A DNA stretch of 64,000 nt from Rhyacichthys aspro (Eukaryota; Chordata; Actinopteri; Gobiiformes; Rhyacichthyidae), in assembly GCA_036850595.1 (NCBI GenBank), contig CM072162.1, positions 20,389,758 to 20,453,757 on the forward strand. The letters are read 5' to 3'. Position numbers and translations under genes: made by a program. The notes under the pieces are model-generated. The model saw only the letters and a program-made list of their open reading frames with translations, had not been told where the DNA came from and made no database searches. Within the stretch, counting starts at the first letter, position 1; every line of letters starts with the position of its first letter. This document shows positions 51,271 through 64,000 of this stretch, piece after piece.

Positions 51271-54200
51271 CGAGGCTGCTGCTTTTTCAGATAAAACCCT
51301 CCTTGTACTACTTTGAGTTTGGAGGACACTCGATGTGATGTGGGTGATTACTGCAGAGCTGCTGCTGGTCAAGGAGACTGAGAGTAGACCATTTCTTCAT
51401 TGTTTATGAATATGATCCCAGTGCCTTTTCCAAAGATGTATTTCTGTGTGGAGAATGGGACATGACAACACCAATAATCCCATGATATGACAAAAATCCA
51501 AGCTTTGATTATTGATTAAAATGGTCAGGAGCAATTTAATCTACAGTGCAATGATCCAAAATAAGACTAAATGGGAATAGCAGAGGAAGGATATTTACTA
51601 CCAGCCTCAAGAATTGAAAGAAACATCACATTATGTTGGGTCTCAATCCTTTTGCACTTTAAAACATAGGCTCTGCTCCCTCTGTGCTTTTGGATGAATG
51701 AATTGTTAAAGTCTGTTAAAACTACATTTATTCCTGTGGTATCCCAGGAGTTTCAATTCTATAAGATTTAAAATGAAAGACCGAATTCATTTATTTGTCT
51801 TAGTCAAGTCAATTAAAGACTGCTTGGCTGATACAATTGTCAATAATTCACAAAAAACAATAATACTGGAAACACATTTTTAGTTTCCAATGTTTTTAGT
51901 ACTTAGTTCAAGTATATGAGCGCCATAAATTTGAACTAAAGACATGTAATAGAAACAATGAGGGGAAACACTGAGATACTTCATATTCCAAAAATGACGC
52001 TGCATCTAAAACAAACAGAAGCAGTGATGCAATGAGGCAGGCGGTAAACAAGTCAGTCATGTTGATTTATCCTGTCATATAAAAGGAAAGCTATGCTCAT
52101 CAAACACTTCTTAAATTGAAGCCATACATCTACAGTTGCTGGATGCTGTTGTTGGTGGAAGACAACGGAGCAAGAGCATGACTGGATCACAATATTTCAA
52201 GACTTTACTCGTGAGACGTACTTCAAAGAGAGATAGATTGACGTCAGAATTTGTGAATGAAAGACGTAGTTGTAACGCTCTTTACTGTTCTCAATCATAC
52301 TCCTCCATTTTCTTCTTTCTTCTTTTCACTTTCCTCATCATTCCACATGCAAACACACAGTTTCAAGTGTTATTTCATTCTTTTTGTTGACTTCTGCAAC
52401 TTGCTATTTTTTGTCTGTCCCAATCCCTGTCTGTCTCTGAGGCTTAAAGGTGAACTTGACCTTTTGCTCTGACGTCGTGACAGTGTAAATGTGCAGAATG
52501 GATGGAAAGACAAAGACAAGCAGGACAAAGAATAAGAAGGACGCCAGTACAGGACAGAAAACCTTTTATTTTTTAGCTTAGGTGCTTTCTCGGGTGGAAG
52601 TTATTTCTTTTGTAATCACATCTAGCTAAACAAGAGATCTGGTACAATTCTCTTAGATTTTACTGGGAATTGAGACATCCCAATAAGCCATGCCTCAGAA
52701 CCAGTCAGTGGCATTATCAAAATCCCATGCCCCAAGCCTAGATTGCATTTTCAAGAAAAGACATGTTCCTGAGAGAAAAGCTCCAACTTGACAAGTATTT
52801 ACAACAAAATGGTAAAATAGTAAACTGTTTATTAGCATATTTTAAAATACTGAGTTTTGCTATGAAACAATATTTGATTCAAAACATTGCCCATAACACA
52901 TGTTGGGTTTGCCATTCATTGTTAACACATTAACACATCTCTGTCACTGATGTGTTCTCTTAATCAGAACCAGTATTCGATTTATAAGCTTTTATCCAGA
53001 CAATAGGCATTCAAGTCGACATAAAACTAAAAGTTCTTGGCTAAAAAATAGGAGTATTTGTCTTAAGACTGGTGTCAACTCATTGGGTTTTAGCATGAAA
53101 TAAGTTAATGGGTCTTAAGATAACAATGCTTGGTAAACATGAACAATACATTAGTAATAAATGTAATAATTTAAGATTGTTAGGGCATAAATTCCTTAAG
53201 AAAACCTTTCTGTGTTATATACAACTGCAACAAACCAATATCATAATATAATACCCATGCAGAGTATATTGCAAACCTGCCGTCTCGTATTGATTACTAA
53301 AGGGCACCTACATCATCAGGAGAAGATGAGATGATCCATGTTTTATTATACGCTGGTAAAGTGGAAATGCTGTTACACAAAGAACTAAACCATGCCATGC
53401 TTTTTACCTCATACACGTAAATAATCGGCGGCCATCTTTGATTGTAGCAGCTGTTTATTTCTGGGCTCATTGTTTAGCATCTGCCCAGCTGCATTAGCCT
53501 TTTATGGGCCAATATGAAAATGACATTGCTGTGTGACATGGGGATCTCTTATTTGCTCATTCCTTGGGACATGTACTGTCACATTCCATTACGGGGCAGC
53601 GGCTTTGGGAATAGACCGGGGCCTGACACTCTGCAAAGAATTTAGATGTAGTGATCTTGTCTGGGATAAGCTTTAATAGATTACATTTTATGGTGATGTG
53701 GCCTGTCCCCTGTCGCTCAATGTGCACTTATCCTCGGAGCGTTCCGCACGCATGGCCGCGCACACAAACACACAATCAGAAATAAACACATCGGCTGCCC
53801 GCTCTCATCAAGACTCTATCTGTCCCCATTGCTTCCTCACTGTCTATTACCCCGTCGCTTCGTCACAATATTGCGTTTGGTTTCCCGTCCCACCTGTGCC
53901 TCCTCTGATGAGATTTCTGTGTGAGTGATGCGTCTGTTTGTCTTGACATTAAGGACTCAGGCGGCTAATGCTATCGCTACCATAATTGCACAGATTGAAT
54001 ACGCTGCTGCCCTCCACTCTGTTTTTATCAGGACAGGCCCCGGAGCTAAGGGGTTGTTAGCAGCTAATAGTGCCAAGGCAACAAAAACCTCAAATTAAAT
54101 TTGGCACCGGGGATTTAATGGTTCAATAAAAATCAGTTTTACCCACTGCTGCCCTCCTGCCCACCACCCGCTCCCTGTCTCCAGTTCAGTGGGCCTTATC

Positions 54201-57200
54201 CAACTCCTAGCATCTGTGAAAGTGTACTTCAATAACACTCCTGATGCAGACTCGGCTCTTTTATGGCCGGCTCATGTCCACAGTCCAGATAGCTTTTCAA
54301 TTAAGACAATTGGCTCCAGATGATGCAGCTTTAACTCGTTGGAGCATTGATTTTCAGCTCCACTCATCCCTACCTCCAGCCTGTGGCCCGTGTCTTCTCT
54401 TATTGGTGAACTCCACATCAAATTCCCATCCCTGCCCCCATCGGCCAATATCTGTGCGCTTATGTTCAAACTGCATTAGTGTAAAGGCCTGACCTTAATG
54501 AAAATACTTATATTTCTCTCTCTGTCACTCAATTGAGTTTCATCTTTTTCTGCTTCAGAATAAACTGTGCAGCAGCAGCAAACCAAACATTTAGATTTAG
54601 ATTTAGAGTCTTCCTGATGACACTTGATGCTAAAATGCACTGGAGAAACTGGTTTGCCAGGTCCATTATGACCATGTTATAATAATAAAGACGGTACTAC
54701 TAGTTGAGCATTTCTCTGTGGAATAATTTAACAATACAGTGTCATTAATTGACATTACCCATTGATTGTGTGATGTGTCTGAACATCTACAGCCAGTACG
54801 GTTATTTTCTTGGGCTCTTACTCTCCTTAAAGTCCAATCCATTTTCAGATGAGTTGAGCTGTTAAAACCACTCCACAAGACTTTCTCAGTTTATCAGATA
54901 TCAGATAGATCAGATATATTGAACATCTAATTAGTTTGTAGAACTTCATTAATATTACTTCTAATTAAGTCTTGTGTGTTTCTTTGACTTTGCTCTTGCA
55001 CATATCTGGTGTGAGGTCCCACAAAATACATACTTTTTCTGGATGTTCAACTAAACACATCACAAGAATATGTCCACAGGCTTTGATGCATTATAGAAAG
55101 TCATGATCAATTTCTTTTGATCATTTTATCTCCTGCTGTATACATTATTCTAACGGGGGCCCGCTGTTGAAGGTCAAACATACTGAATAAAAGATTATCT
55201 ACACATACTTTTCTAAATGCATGGCTTTTAAGTATTTGTTTTTCTTTAAGGGAAAATCCAGCAGCGTCTAATGCGGCAAGTCATAATTTATTCATTAAAA
55301 GTTGTTATCTGATTATCTTATAAATCAGCAGCGTGTGTTTGTGTAAACAGAGCGAGAGGATGAAGGAGACATGCACCTGAACTTGTTTTCACACACACTG
55401 TACAAACCACTGAGACACACCCTGAACCTCTTTCATTATTGGATGTTGCATTGATTTCTGCCTTTAGTGAGACGCCAACAATGTCTTTGTAACGAGCTGC
55501 TGTACTCTCAAATGTAAATGTATGTGAGAAACTAAAATGATAGTAATATTTCACCAAGGAACGTTCACACTGGCTTCAAATCAGAGTTTTTATAACGCTG
55601 TCAACAGTGCAAACCAAGTTCATATATTTAAACAAATCCAGGCCATTTCCACATTAAGCCCAAAAGAATAAACTCTGATTTTCATTTACATTTACAGTAT
55701 ATAGCACCTAAAACCTCTTCAGATCAATCAAGAGGAGTTTTTCAAGAACAACTGGGTTTAGTGACAAATGAGAGACAAAAAACATAACTACTTTAACTCA
55801 GATCTATAGCAGTTGTTCAGCTTCTTGCCAGTGATGTCCGTGTTGTTGAGGAACGCAGTCACTAATTAAGTATTCATATTATGAGTGTGGACACGGCCTG
55901 TGGAAACAAAACAATAGAGAACCAAACTCGGAGCCAAGCCTCTCTCTGAGCCCATGAATAATGTAGCAGAGAAAAACACTACATTCAGCTTTGTTAAACA
56001 GGCTATTAAAATAATCTGCAACACAATGTAAAGAGAAGTATTGTAACATGGAGCTAATTGTGACAAAGCTCAGGTGCTTTATTTTGTCTCAGTGAGGACT
56101 CTTTGCAGACTTTTACTTCACCCTGCCTTGAAAATGTGTCCTCCAAAAAGTATCTTTGTTCTATATTTATCCTAATGCCCTCATTTTTATTCTGTGCGGG
56201 CCGTCTCATAGATTTCTTTATTCACTACTTATCTGAATGGGATTTTCAAGGCTGCTCTCCTCCTACTGCCGGTGCACCACGCAGTTACTTTATCATCCCT
56301 AAGAGTTGGTGCAGTAGCGCACACTTTATCCTCGTTTATTTAGGTCAATTAATGCATTAGCTCATTAAATGGGGTCAAATTCAGAGCAAGGCTTTGTTTT
56401 CTTTTTGCCAAGGGTCCATCAGTTCAATGGGAGGGACCTTTTTAGAGGAAACTAGTCGTTGTAGTGAAAAAAAGGCTAAGTTATAACTGGGACTGGAGTG
56501 GACCATGACCCGAAATGAGTTAAGAAAAAATAACAGATTATTATTAATATAACACTACACTAGCAGTAGTCAGAATAAGTATGTTTGATTGTAGCCTTGG
56601 GGTCACTCTCACATATTTGTAAAATCATGAGGGAAAAGTGAGTTAAGATTTCTTTTGAGTTCAGCCTTGACAAGTCCATTATGGCAGAATATATTGAAAC
56701 TCAACTGAAAAAGAGACAAATAGATGTAATAAGAGGACATGTTGATTTTCTCAGTGTATATCAATGTAACATATCAAATCTCATCTCAAGAGGCTTGTAC
56801 AGTCTACAAAACTAGCCTTCAGCTCCTGCGTCAAGTGTTTTCTCTTTTATGGGGAGCTTGAAAAGAGTCACTTGGGATCCATCTGCCAGAACAGAGACTT
56901 GAATAGGAGCCACGGATACAGAAATCTACATATATAGAATGAATATGCATAAGATAAATACCATAGAAACAAGCGCTATCTACTCTATCCAGTCTAAAAG
57001 TCTATATGTCATTTTAATAACCATTAGCCACGAGGAGAACTTGTATTTTTGTGGCAAATGTTTCAAATCAAACGTATAGTTTTAGAAAAGACAAATGTTA
57101 AATGAGAACATTTGATGGTTTTTAGGACAATTCTGTTCAAGTTTATCAAAGGGACAATGCAATTTGCTTGTGCTTTTCACAAAATTGCATACTTTAAATG

Positions 57201-59653
57201 ATCAGTATTACAACACAACACTGTAGAGTAGATCTGAAAGTGCAGTTTTGTTTTGACTGTAGCCTCAACCTTTGTATTGTATTTGTTTGTATTGAATTAT
57301 TATAATTATCTATGATTCATTTAAAATTTTCCAAAGCTGGGAGCCTTTATTGGAAAAGGTTGAGAGTCCAAATATAGTCCGGGAATACAGGAATACACAG
57401 TTACCATTGGTGTTGTCGCCATTAAATATGATTTTTTGGGGTGAAATTTGTTGAGTGGCTGGCTCTAAACTATCTGTAATGAGTTTGTGGAAACAGAGAA
57501 TAATAAAATAAGCACCTACATGTAAATAAATGTATTGTGTGTATATAAATGCAGTTACTAATATCTACAAGAGTCTGGGAGCTGGGAGAATGTGGGAGCA
57601 GACTGACAGCTGCTCCAGATAAACTCAAGTGTTCGGGCCATGTGTCTGAGGCGGGCCCCCGGAGTGTACTAGTGACTGGACTGGCAGATTCAGAAGTAGG
57701 TTTAGTTGTAAATGAGGAGGCAGACATACTACATGGCTGCCCAGAGGAAGGAGATGGATGGCAGTGCACGTTAGGTTAAGTCTTGTAGCTATAGACCCAG
57801 ACTGGTGGTCCCACGGGGAGCTAACAAAGGTCGACGGTGTTTGGGAGTGCAGTAGTCAGTTGTCTTTCTCTCTCTTTTTTCTGTCTATTTTGGCCTGGGA
57901 CTTTGGACTGAGAGCTGTCTGTGGAAGGTCACGGAGATAACGGGGGAATGTCGTTGGGCTGTGGAGATAGATAACCACAGCATTTACTTCTGCGTCAATA
58001 AAAAAGGCTTTTAAATATCTGTTGTTGATGAAGAGGGGAGCTGGGGACACCTGCCAATGGGGCCCTGACGCATTGTTAAAAACAAGCTTATAAGGCTCTT
58101 TAAAGCAATATTATAAAGCATTTTCACCTTCAAACAGTGCCTGAGTATCTGTAAACCATTTAGAAGACTTGAAACAGGATGATTTCATTGACAGAGAACG
58201 ACAAATACTCCTCTGTGTAAGTGGTTAAACTTCTGCCGGGCCAAAAGTTGTATAAAGTTGTAACATAAATCTGGCAGTTCCTGAAGTAGCCAGGGTTCAT
58301 TACATGGAAAGGGTTATCCTATATTTTTCATACTGTTGCTTTAAAAGTCTTTTTTGTCCACATGATGAGTTTAAAGATAGAAAATCAATTCATTCTGTAA
58401 ATGTCATAATCCTACATGCAATATTGTGCTCATATATATGTGCTTCTCATCTAGCAGTGCTCATTTGGTCCCATCTATATTTCTGTGTGAATTGGAACAG
58501 AAAGTAATCAATGTTATGGCCCCTTCCACTGTGGTTCTCCATAGGAATAAATGTCTTCTTTTCTAATGGGCAAATGCACTGAATGCTTTTTTTAAGGTGA
58601 TTATTCAATGCAAAGCAGATATAATTGACTGATATGCTGCATTTTGTTCAAGTATATGCTACAAAAGTTAGCATCCTTTTTATGTTAAGCGCTGGAAGAA
58701 GTACTTTTATATACACAGAAATGAATTCACAAAGATTTTACACATTTTACAGCCTCTTCTGGAAACTTTTTGTGCTTTTATCAGAATAAAACCTTTAGGT
58801 CTGCGCTGCACTTTCACACACCTGAAGGTTTGCTGCAGTGCTTGTGCAGGTTCGGAGATATAAAGGTCAAAATGCTGCCGGAGCGGAATTAAATGGAATC
58901 TGTCAGTAGCATTATAATTGTGTGAGTGAAGGACAGTGGTGGCTTTTCTGTAAGTAATGACCTGACGGGAAAAAAAACCACAGGTGACACGGGACGTCCA
59001 GAGTGTGCACACGTGAACGCGGCTCATAAACATGTGAGCGCATCCGTAGATACTCTCACACTGATTTAATTTTGCGCACCGCCACCGTGCCCCACTCTCA
59101 GCTTAATCCGGGATTGAGGCAAGGAGGTACCTGAGGTGCTTTAGCTGAGTGAAAATTACATTTACAGTGACATGGCAAAGGCAGGTCTGTCCCTGGAGTG
59201 GAACTAAAATCAGAGCGGCGCTGGCTGCTGTCAACCATTCATTCTCATAGACTCGTCCCGGAGGCGAAGTGCTGCTGCTCTGAACTTCTGAGAGACATGT
59301 GTCAGTGCTATTGTCCAGCAGCAGAGGTGGTAGTAACTATTTACATCTCCTCAGGTACATATATTCTTTGCTTGTACGTCTACTTTACTGTTTTAGAATG
59401 ACATTAACTTTACAAACAGCGCAAGAAATAAAGAATTGCTGCAGAAAGGGTTTTAACACACTTTAAATATGAGTAGACGAAAAGTGAGCGGCACATTTTT
59501 TCTCTGTCGTCTTATTTTTTCCTGGTCATAATACTATCACCAAAGGGAAAACAGATTATGACAGGTAAAATATGTTAATGATGTGTGTTTGGATCTCAGA
59601 AGTAAAAGGAAGTCTGTTAAACATATTCGTTCATCTTCTTTAGGTTCTTAGCT

Positions 59654-59729
59654 ATTGACAAACAACCATTCACTCTCACGTTTACTCACTGTGGGCACTT
59701 TAGAGCCACAAATTCACCTTTACATGCAG
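59654..59729 (-). repeat. Fragment of the ATTC-ended fish repeat
   Basis: The segments gacaaacaaccattcactct, actgtgggcactttagagc and aattcacctttacatgc match, in order, the middle of the copy at 1270-1600. Only this middle portion survives. Confidence 0.6.
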
Positions 59730-62645
59730 AAAAAAATTATATTTCGAAATGCATTTATGTATAAGAGCCAGAATCCTTCGACAGAAACTCCACTTGAACA
59801 CAGCCCGTCCTCTTTCAGCGCCAGCACCGTGTGATTTATGGGCTTACCTCTTCAGCCTCAGTCTAGATTACATGTGTTATTTGTGACTGTGGCTTCCATA
59901 AAGATGTGCACCTACACCATATTTATGTGTTTGCACTGTAAGAATAACAATAAATAATGGAAAACATGGAGTTGTATGTGACATAGAGATAAATTGCACA
60001 CTCCAAATGGAAAAGCCAAACCTCTTACGTGAGGTAAAAGCTCTGCTCACTGCGCAGCACGACAGGAGACCGCACACTTACTATATTAGCTGTGCATTAA
60101 TATTAAGGTAACTTTAGGTAAATTTAAGTGTGTCTTACTTATTTTAATTTAAATATTAGTCTAAACGATTCATATAATGTCAGCAGAACTATATTATCTT
60201 TATGAATTCACAACATTACAGCTTTTTTTGATGAAAAAGACAATTCTTCTCCAGAGAATACATGAGTTTTGCAGTTTGATGCTGTAATAGTAACTTCGAG
60301 GTGTCTCTGTCGCTTTTATACAACTGCAAAATGAGAAAAAGTAGCTGAGAAAACTAGTATTTACGGGTCAACCATTACACAGAAGAGTTTTTGTTGTCTT
60401 AAGATGAAGTAAACGAGAGAAGGACTAACAGTATTCTTTCTATCAACAAGAGGAACTCACCTGTTACAACGTAGAAAATAGTCTGTGAACAATACAAAAT
60501 GACCCTGGAATACAAATAACAATGATGCAGCTTGGTGTATTTGTGAAGCCCATCCCAGATAGAATCTTTAATAATGTGTGACAAAGATTTTTATAATCCT
60601 CTCAATCACCCTGACTAATTTTGGAAATGAATGCAGACCCAGACATATGCAGCTCCGCTCTAATTTAGAGACACTACATTATTCACTGCCAAATGATTGC
60701 ACTTTCCTGTTATGCATTGTGTCCTTTTGTAATATTCTGATTGAGTGTCTTATCAGCAGCTAATTCAAGGGAAATGCCTAATCAAGTTGTTTGGAATAAA
60801 TTTAGAGAGACAATGCACAAACAACAGTAAGAAAAAAAAACAAAAAAAACAAAGCACGGAATATTAAATTCATTTTCAGGACGACCTCCGTAAGAACCAC
60901 TCGTGACATTAACCCCTGCGTGAGTGAGCTGTGCCAAAAGTGTTTACAAAGATCTAAATATAAAGCCTTAACTACTTCATAATCACTTTTTTATGATTTA
61001 TTATGTAATCAGTTATCAGATAAACACCAGGAAGAGCGTCCAGATACCAACAACTGTTCTCCTCAGTTCCTTTATGTATTTTTTTTTTATTTTTTCTATA
61101 TATACCACACTTGTTAAAGCCACAGGCACATAAACTGGATCAACAAAGATCATAATAAAACATCTAATCCACATGTCACAGAAATCTGTGTATAGCTTTG
61201 AAATAAATATGAGTATTTATTTATTTTGTAATCAGCAAGTGCTAAATTTAACTACTTCAGACATCCATAATTGAAGTTAAATATATTAAATTGCTCTAGC
61301 TCTCAGACCAACAGAAAAGAAAAGCTGTGTTCATTCATTTTCCTGTTGACATCCATCTTGTTATCGTCACTGCACCTTTAAATTCTCTATTTTTAACATA
61401 ATATCTGTGAGCCTTCCTGCTTAATATCAAAATGTCTTTGAGAAAACTGTTGGTTGAGTCCATTTATGCTTAAAACAGAGTCCCTTGGGTTTTCTGTATG
61501 TTTTTTTTTCATCCCTAAAAGGTGTCTAAGTCTAACAGCGGCAGAGAGGACATACACTGACCTTCACGTTGTTCTGGAGAGCCATCAGTTTGAAAAAAGA
61601 GGGAGGGATGACCACTAATGGAAATTTATATTACAACTCAAGGTAGTATTGCTTGACTAAAGCAGTTCTGAGTAGTTACATTGACTTTAAATTGAATCTG
61701 AGGTGAAATCAAGAAGCATGTCCTGGTGCCCGCCCTAACATTACACTTGGGTCAGTTTTATATGTAATGGCAGCTTCACGATAGCGCTAACCTCTTCTGA
61801 AGAGACACACTCCCTTCTCTATAAATGGACCAATTAGCTCCCGCCCCTGAGATCCTGAGCTTTAGCAGCGGCCACAGAAGGCGCAGACGGGCTCTTTAGT
61901 CTGACGGAGGCAGAGGTGGCCCGGGGTCAAAGGGACAGAGACAAAGCACTAGATAGTGTCTCTCTCAGGACGGAGGGGACAGGTGCACTGAGCTCGTTTG
62001 GTAAAAATCAATCCCATCAGACCCCTCTTTATCCAGCGTTACCACAGCCCATCCCACTTCAGTAATACTGCAGAGAGTCAAGGTGGAGAGGAGCCCTTCA
62101 TGAAAATGTCATGCCGTGCTGTATGTCTGTGCATAAATTAATGTGTTTACTTAATGATCTGCCTCACATTTGAAGAGCTCTTTCAGTGGGACTCCCCTTA
62201 ATAACCACTGGCTCCAATTATCTTTGTATGCCACATCCCCACACAAATATATATATTTTAATTTCAATCAACTTGCACATCCTATTATTATAAAACATTC
62301 TCGATGTTGTTACAGGTACTTGATATTTGACATGTATTTGTAGCTTAGTATTTAATGCTAAGTTATTATCATTTTTGCTTCAGTAAGCGTATTCATTTTG
62401 TGTAGTAACCTCTTCTGTTTGGTTCATGGTTTTGAATATGCCTACCACATCTTGCATAATTTACATGTATAGATAAATATTGGTTTGAATTAATCCACTA
62501 AAAAGGCTCTTTAGTTATTTGACATATTTCCTTGACCATTTGTACACATACATAATAACTCTATTACATGGTGATTATCATAAATAAGCCATCCGTTCAA
62601 TTTTACCATTGGAAGGCCTCTTTTATTCATGTAATCACACACATC

Positions 62646-62714
62646 CACGTGAGAGGCTGATGCGTTCGTGGTGCAGGGTCGCTAAGAGTAACATGGAGCG
62701 AGCGATATGCATAT
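62646..62714. promoter_or_regulatory. E-box and octamer-like palindrome pair
   Basis: CACGTG at 62646-62651 is a palindromic E-box, and ATATGCATAT at 62705-62714 is a palindrome containing an octamer-like core. Both lie in a GC-balanced block (62640-62960) about 0.9 kb before the candidate microexon. Function is inferred only from motif shape. Confidence 0.25.
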
Positions 62715-63539
62715 TACTGCCAGGACGGCTGTTGTGTTGAAAGGTTCATGTGAACAAATACGAGCATAAACATCAGAGCACATGCACGAGTAAAAGATTC
62801 ATAGAAAGACTGATCGAGCGGGTTAATAATAATATAAAATTCTGCTTAAAGTAACATGGCATTGCACCCAAAATAAATGAGCGCAAATTGAAACGTTTAT
62901 TATTGATCAGTGGCAGCACTAACCTGGAGACAGTACCCAGAAGGCATTGTACTCGGTTGTACGTGGGCAAGTATGAGTACATGTCACGTTGATTACTCAT
63001 GGATTAACACCAGTATATCTCTGGCTTTAGTCTTTCTTTTTACGTGCTTCTTATTCATTATCTGTTTTATTTATACTTCATTTCTTGAGATTTTTTCATT
63101 AAACTGTATTTTCTCGATGGAGACTCAGTAACACAAATCTTATAAAGTCAATTATTATCATCTTAGGTTTTTATAAATGTCTGCCAGTCTTCTGTCATGT
63201 GGCACCTGCTTCTTGTGCGTTCGACTCATTAAGACAGGCTTTTTTCAGTAAAATATTGGGACTGGCTTCTCATTTTCTGAGTCACAAACCTTTGTCACTT
63301 ACAGTAGATTGGACGAGTCACAGTTTGCAACATACAATGAAAATGTTAATTTGTCAACATAAATATAGTTGACTATCCCAGTCTTGTCACTAGAGTTGAT
63401 CATGTTACAAGATGCAATGAAACTAGGCTGGAACATGACTCCGATTGTCTAATAAATTGGATTTTTTTAGATGCTTTAACTGAGATCTTTGAAAATGATG
63501 CATTTCGTGATACCCTTTTGTTTCGTCTCCTCTTGTTAG

Positions 63540-63554
63540 CTCCTGTACAACACT
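63540..63554 (+). CDS. Candidate 15-nt microexon (LLYNT) of the ADGRA-family gene
   Basis: A pyrimidine-rich tract (ttttgtttcgtctcctcttg) ends in TTAG. Fifteen bases follow (CTC CTG TAC AAC ACT), then a consensus donor GTGAGT at 63555. The segment is phase 0 on both sides, which fits the phase-0 donor of the previous exon at 23893. It would add Leu-Leu-Tyr-Asn-Thr (residues 384-388), placing Asn-Thr where mammalian ADGRA3 has ALKNT and ADGRA2 has HIKNS just before the ASIQLPPSLF segment. This is suggestive, but a 15-nt match between good splice sites can occur by chance in 40 kb, and I do not know whether other ADGRA genes have an intron at these positions. Confidence 0.4.
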
Positions 63555-64000
63555 GTGAGTGATCAGTTTGCTATCTTTCTTCATTTAATTGCCTTTTACA
63601 TACTGTAATTTAATTTGCGTCATATCCAGGCATATAGCATAGTGTTGGTTTTCATTCAACGTAATATGAGATGTAATGAGACATAAGTGTAGCCTTGTTC
63701 AGACAATTGAGCGAAACAAACAAACAAGCTGTGTGTAATTAGTCAATGTTCATGCTTTAGCTCTTGCACCGAGTGTGAAGATTGAAAAATGGAGCCCGTA
63801 AAAACATACCCAGGCTTTATGCTCCTTAAGCTAAACTGGAAAGCTAAATCATTGATTCCATGCTTCAACTTGGAACAAGCGCAAAAATCAATCAGCTGGA
63901 ATCGTTTCAAATCTCTTACTTTTATGGAGGCTCTAAGGCCAAGTCTTGGGGTGCACTGTATTTTTTTTCTTGTCTATTCTTTGTCTATTGCAAAACATTT
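63555..64000 (+). other. Sequence after the candidate microexon
   Basis: This is AT-rich sequence with no recognisable exon. It would be the start of the following intron if the microexon is real, and otherwise more of the large intron. The exon encoding the ASIQLPPSLF region is not present up to the window edge. Confidence 0.6.

Larger units (their letters stand above)
23893..63539 (+). other. Very large intron (about 39.6 kb), no further exon recognised
   Basis: From GTATCA at 23893 I find no sequence matching the next expected part of the receptor (the ASIQLPPSLF region, GPS or transmembrane helices). The end given here assumes the candidate microexon at 63540; otherwise the intron leaves the window. 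A short exon could have escaped me. The region contains dispersed repeats (24816-24845, 25157-25198, 34618-34700, 34839-35185, 45610-45720, 59654-59729), small microsatellites and a CpG-rich block at 50960-51270. Many GC-balanced, motif-dense blocks have the look of conserved non-coding DNA: about 24150-24530, 27110-27430, 28190-28620, 33540-34320, 35530-35960, 39540-39930, 41270-41880, 44740-45460, 46520-46820, 48120-48740, 53430-54490, 56090-56400, 60540-60800, 61690-62240 and 62640-62960. The remaining stretches are AT-rich and show nothing I can name. No gene on either strand inside the intron is convincing. Confidence 0.6.

Overview
The window reads as nuclear DNA of a ray-finned fish, probably a teleost. 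Coding sequence is sparse and split by GT/AG introns. The introns are AT-rich, while the exons have GC-rich third positions. The repeats match types I know from teleosts: tRNA-derived SINEs, an L2-type 3' tail, and a four-copy family with an ATTC-rich end. I see no operons, ribosome binding sites, CRISPR arrays, rRNA or intact tRNA genes.

One gene accounts for all the convincing coding sequence. It is on the + strand and is an adhesion G-protein-coupled receptor of subfamily A (ADGRA1/2/3, formerly GPR123/124/125). Six consecutive exons are well supported: 2766-2979, 13066-13230, 17721-17940, 18935-19084, 21715-21876 and 23656-23892. Their splice phases agree (1, 2, 2, 0, 0, 0, 0), giving 383 continuous residues. 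These cover the Ig-like domain, the hormone-receptor (HormR) motif and the first part of the GAIN domain. The leucine-rich repeats lie upstream of the window. The rest of GAIN, the GPS, the seven-pass domain and the tail lie downstream. The paralog is unsettled: some exons look more like ADGRA3 and others more like ADGRA2, so a long-form ADGRA1 is possible.

Layout: 1-2765 intron with a repeat; 2766-13230 Ig exons around a 10 kb intron; 13231-17720 intron with SINE-like and piggyBac-like sequence; 17721-17940 HormR exon; 18935-23892 three GAIN exons; 23893-63539 a very large intron, or several introns with exons I failed to see. This large intron holds SINE and LINE fragments, a CpG-rich block near 51.0-51.3 kb, and many blocks with the look of conserved non-coding elements. 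A possible 15-nt in-phase microexon sits at 63540-63554.

The best leads are the microexon, a weak splice donor after the HormR exon whose read-through encodes a membrane-helix-like tail ending in a stop directly followed by AATAAA, the CpG-rich block as a possible internal promoter, and a 549-bp piggyBac-like element. I found no convincing new biological system; these are candidate gene-structure and regulatory features that need transcript and conservation data.
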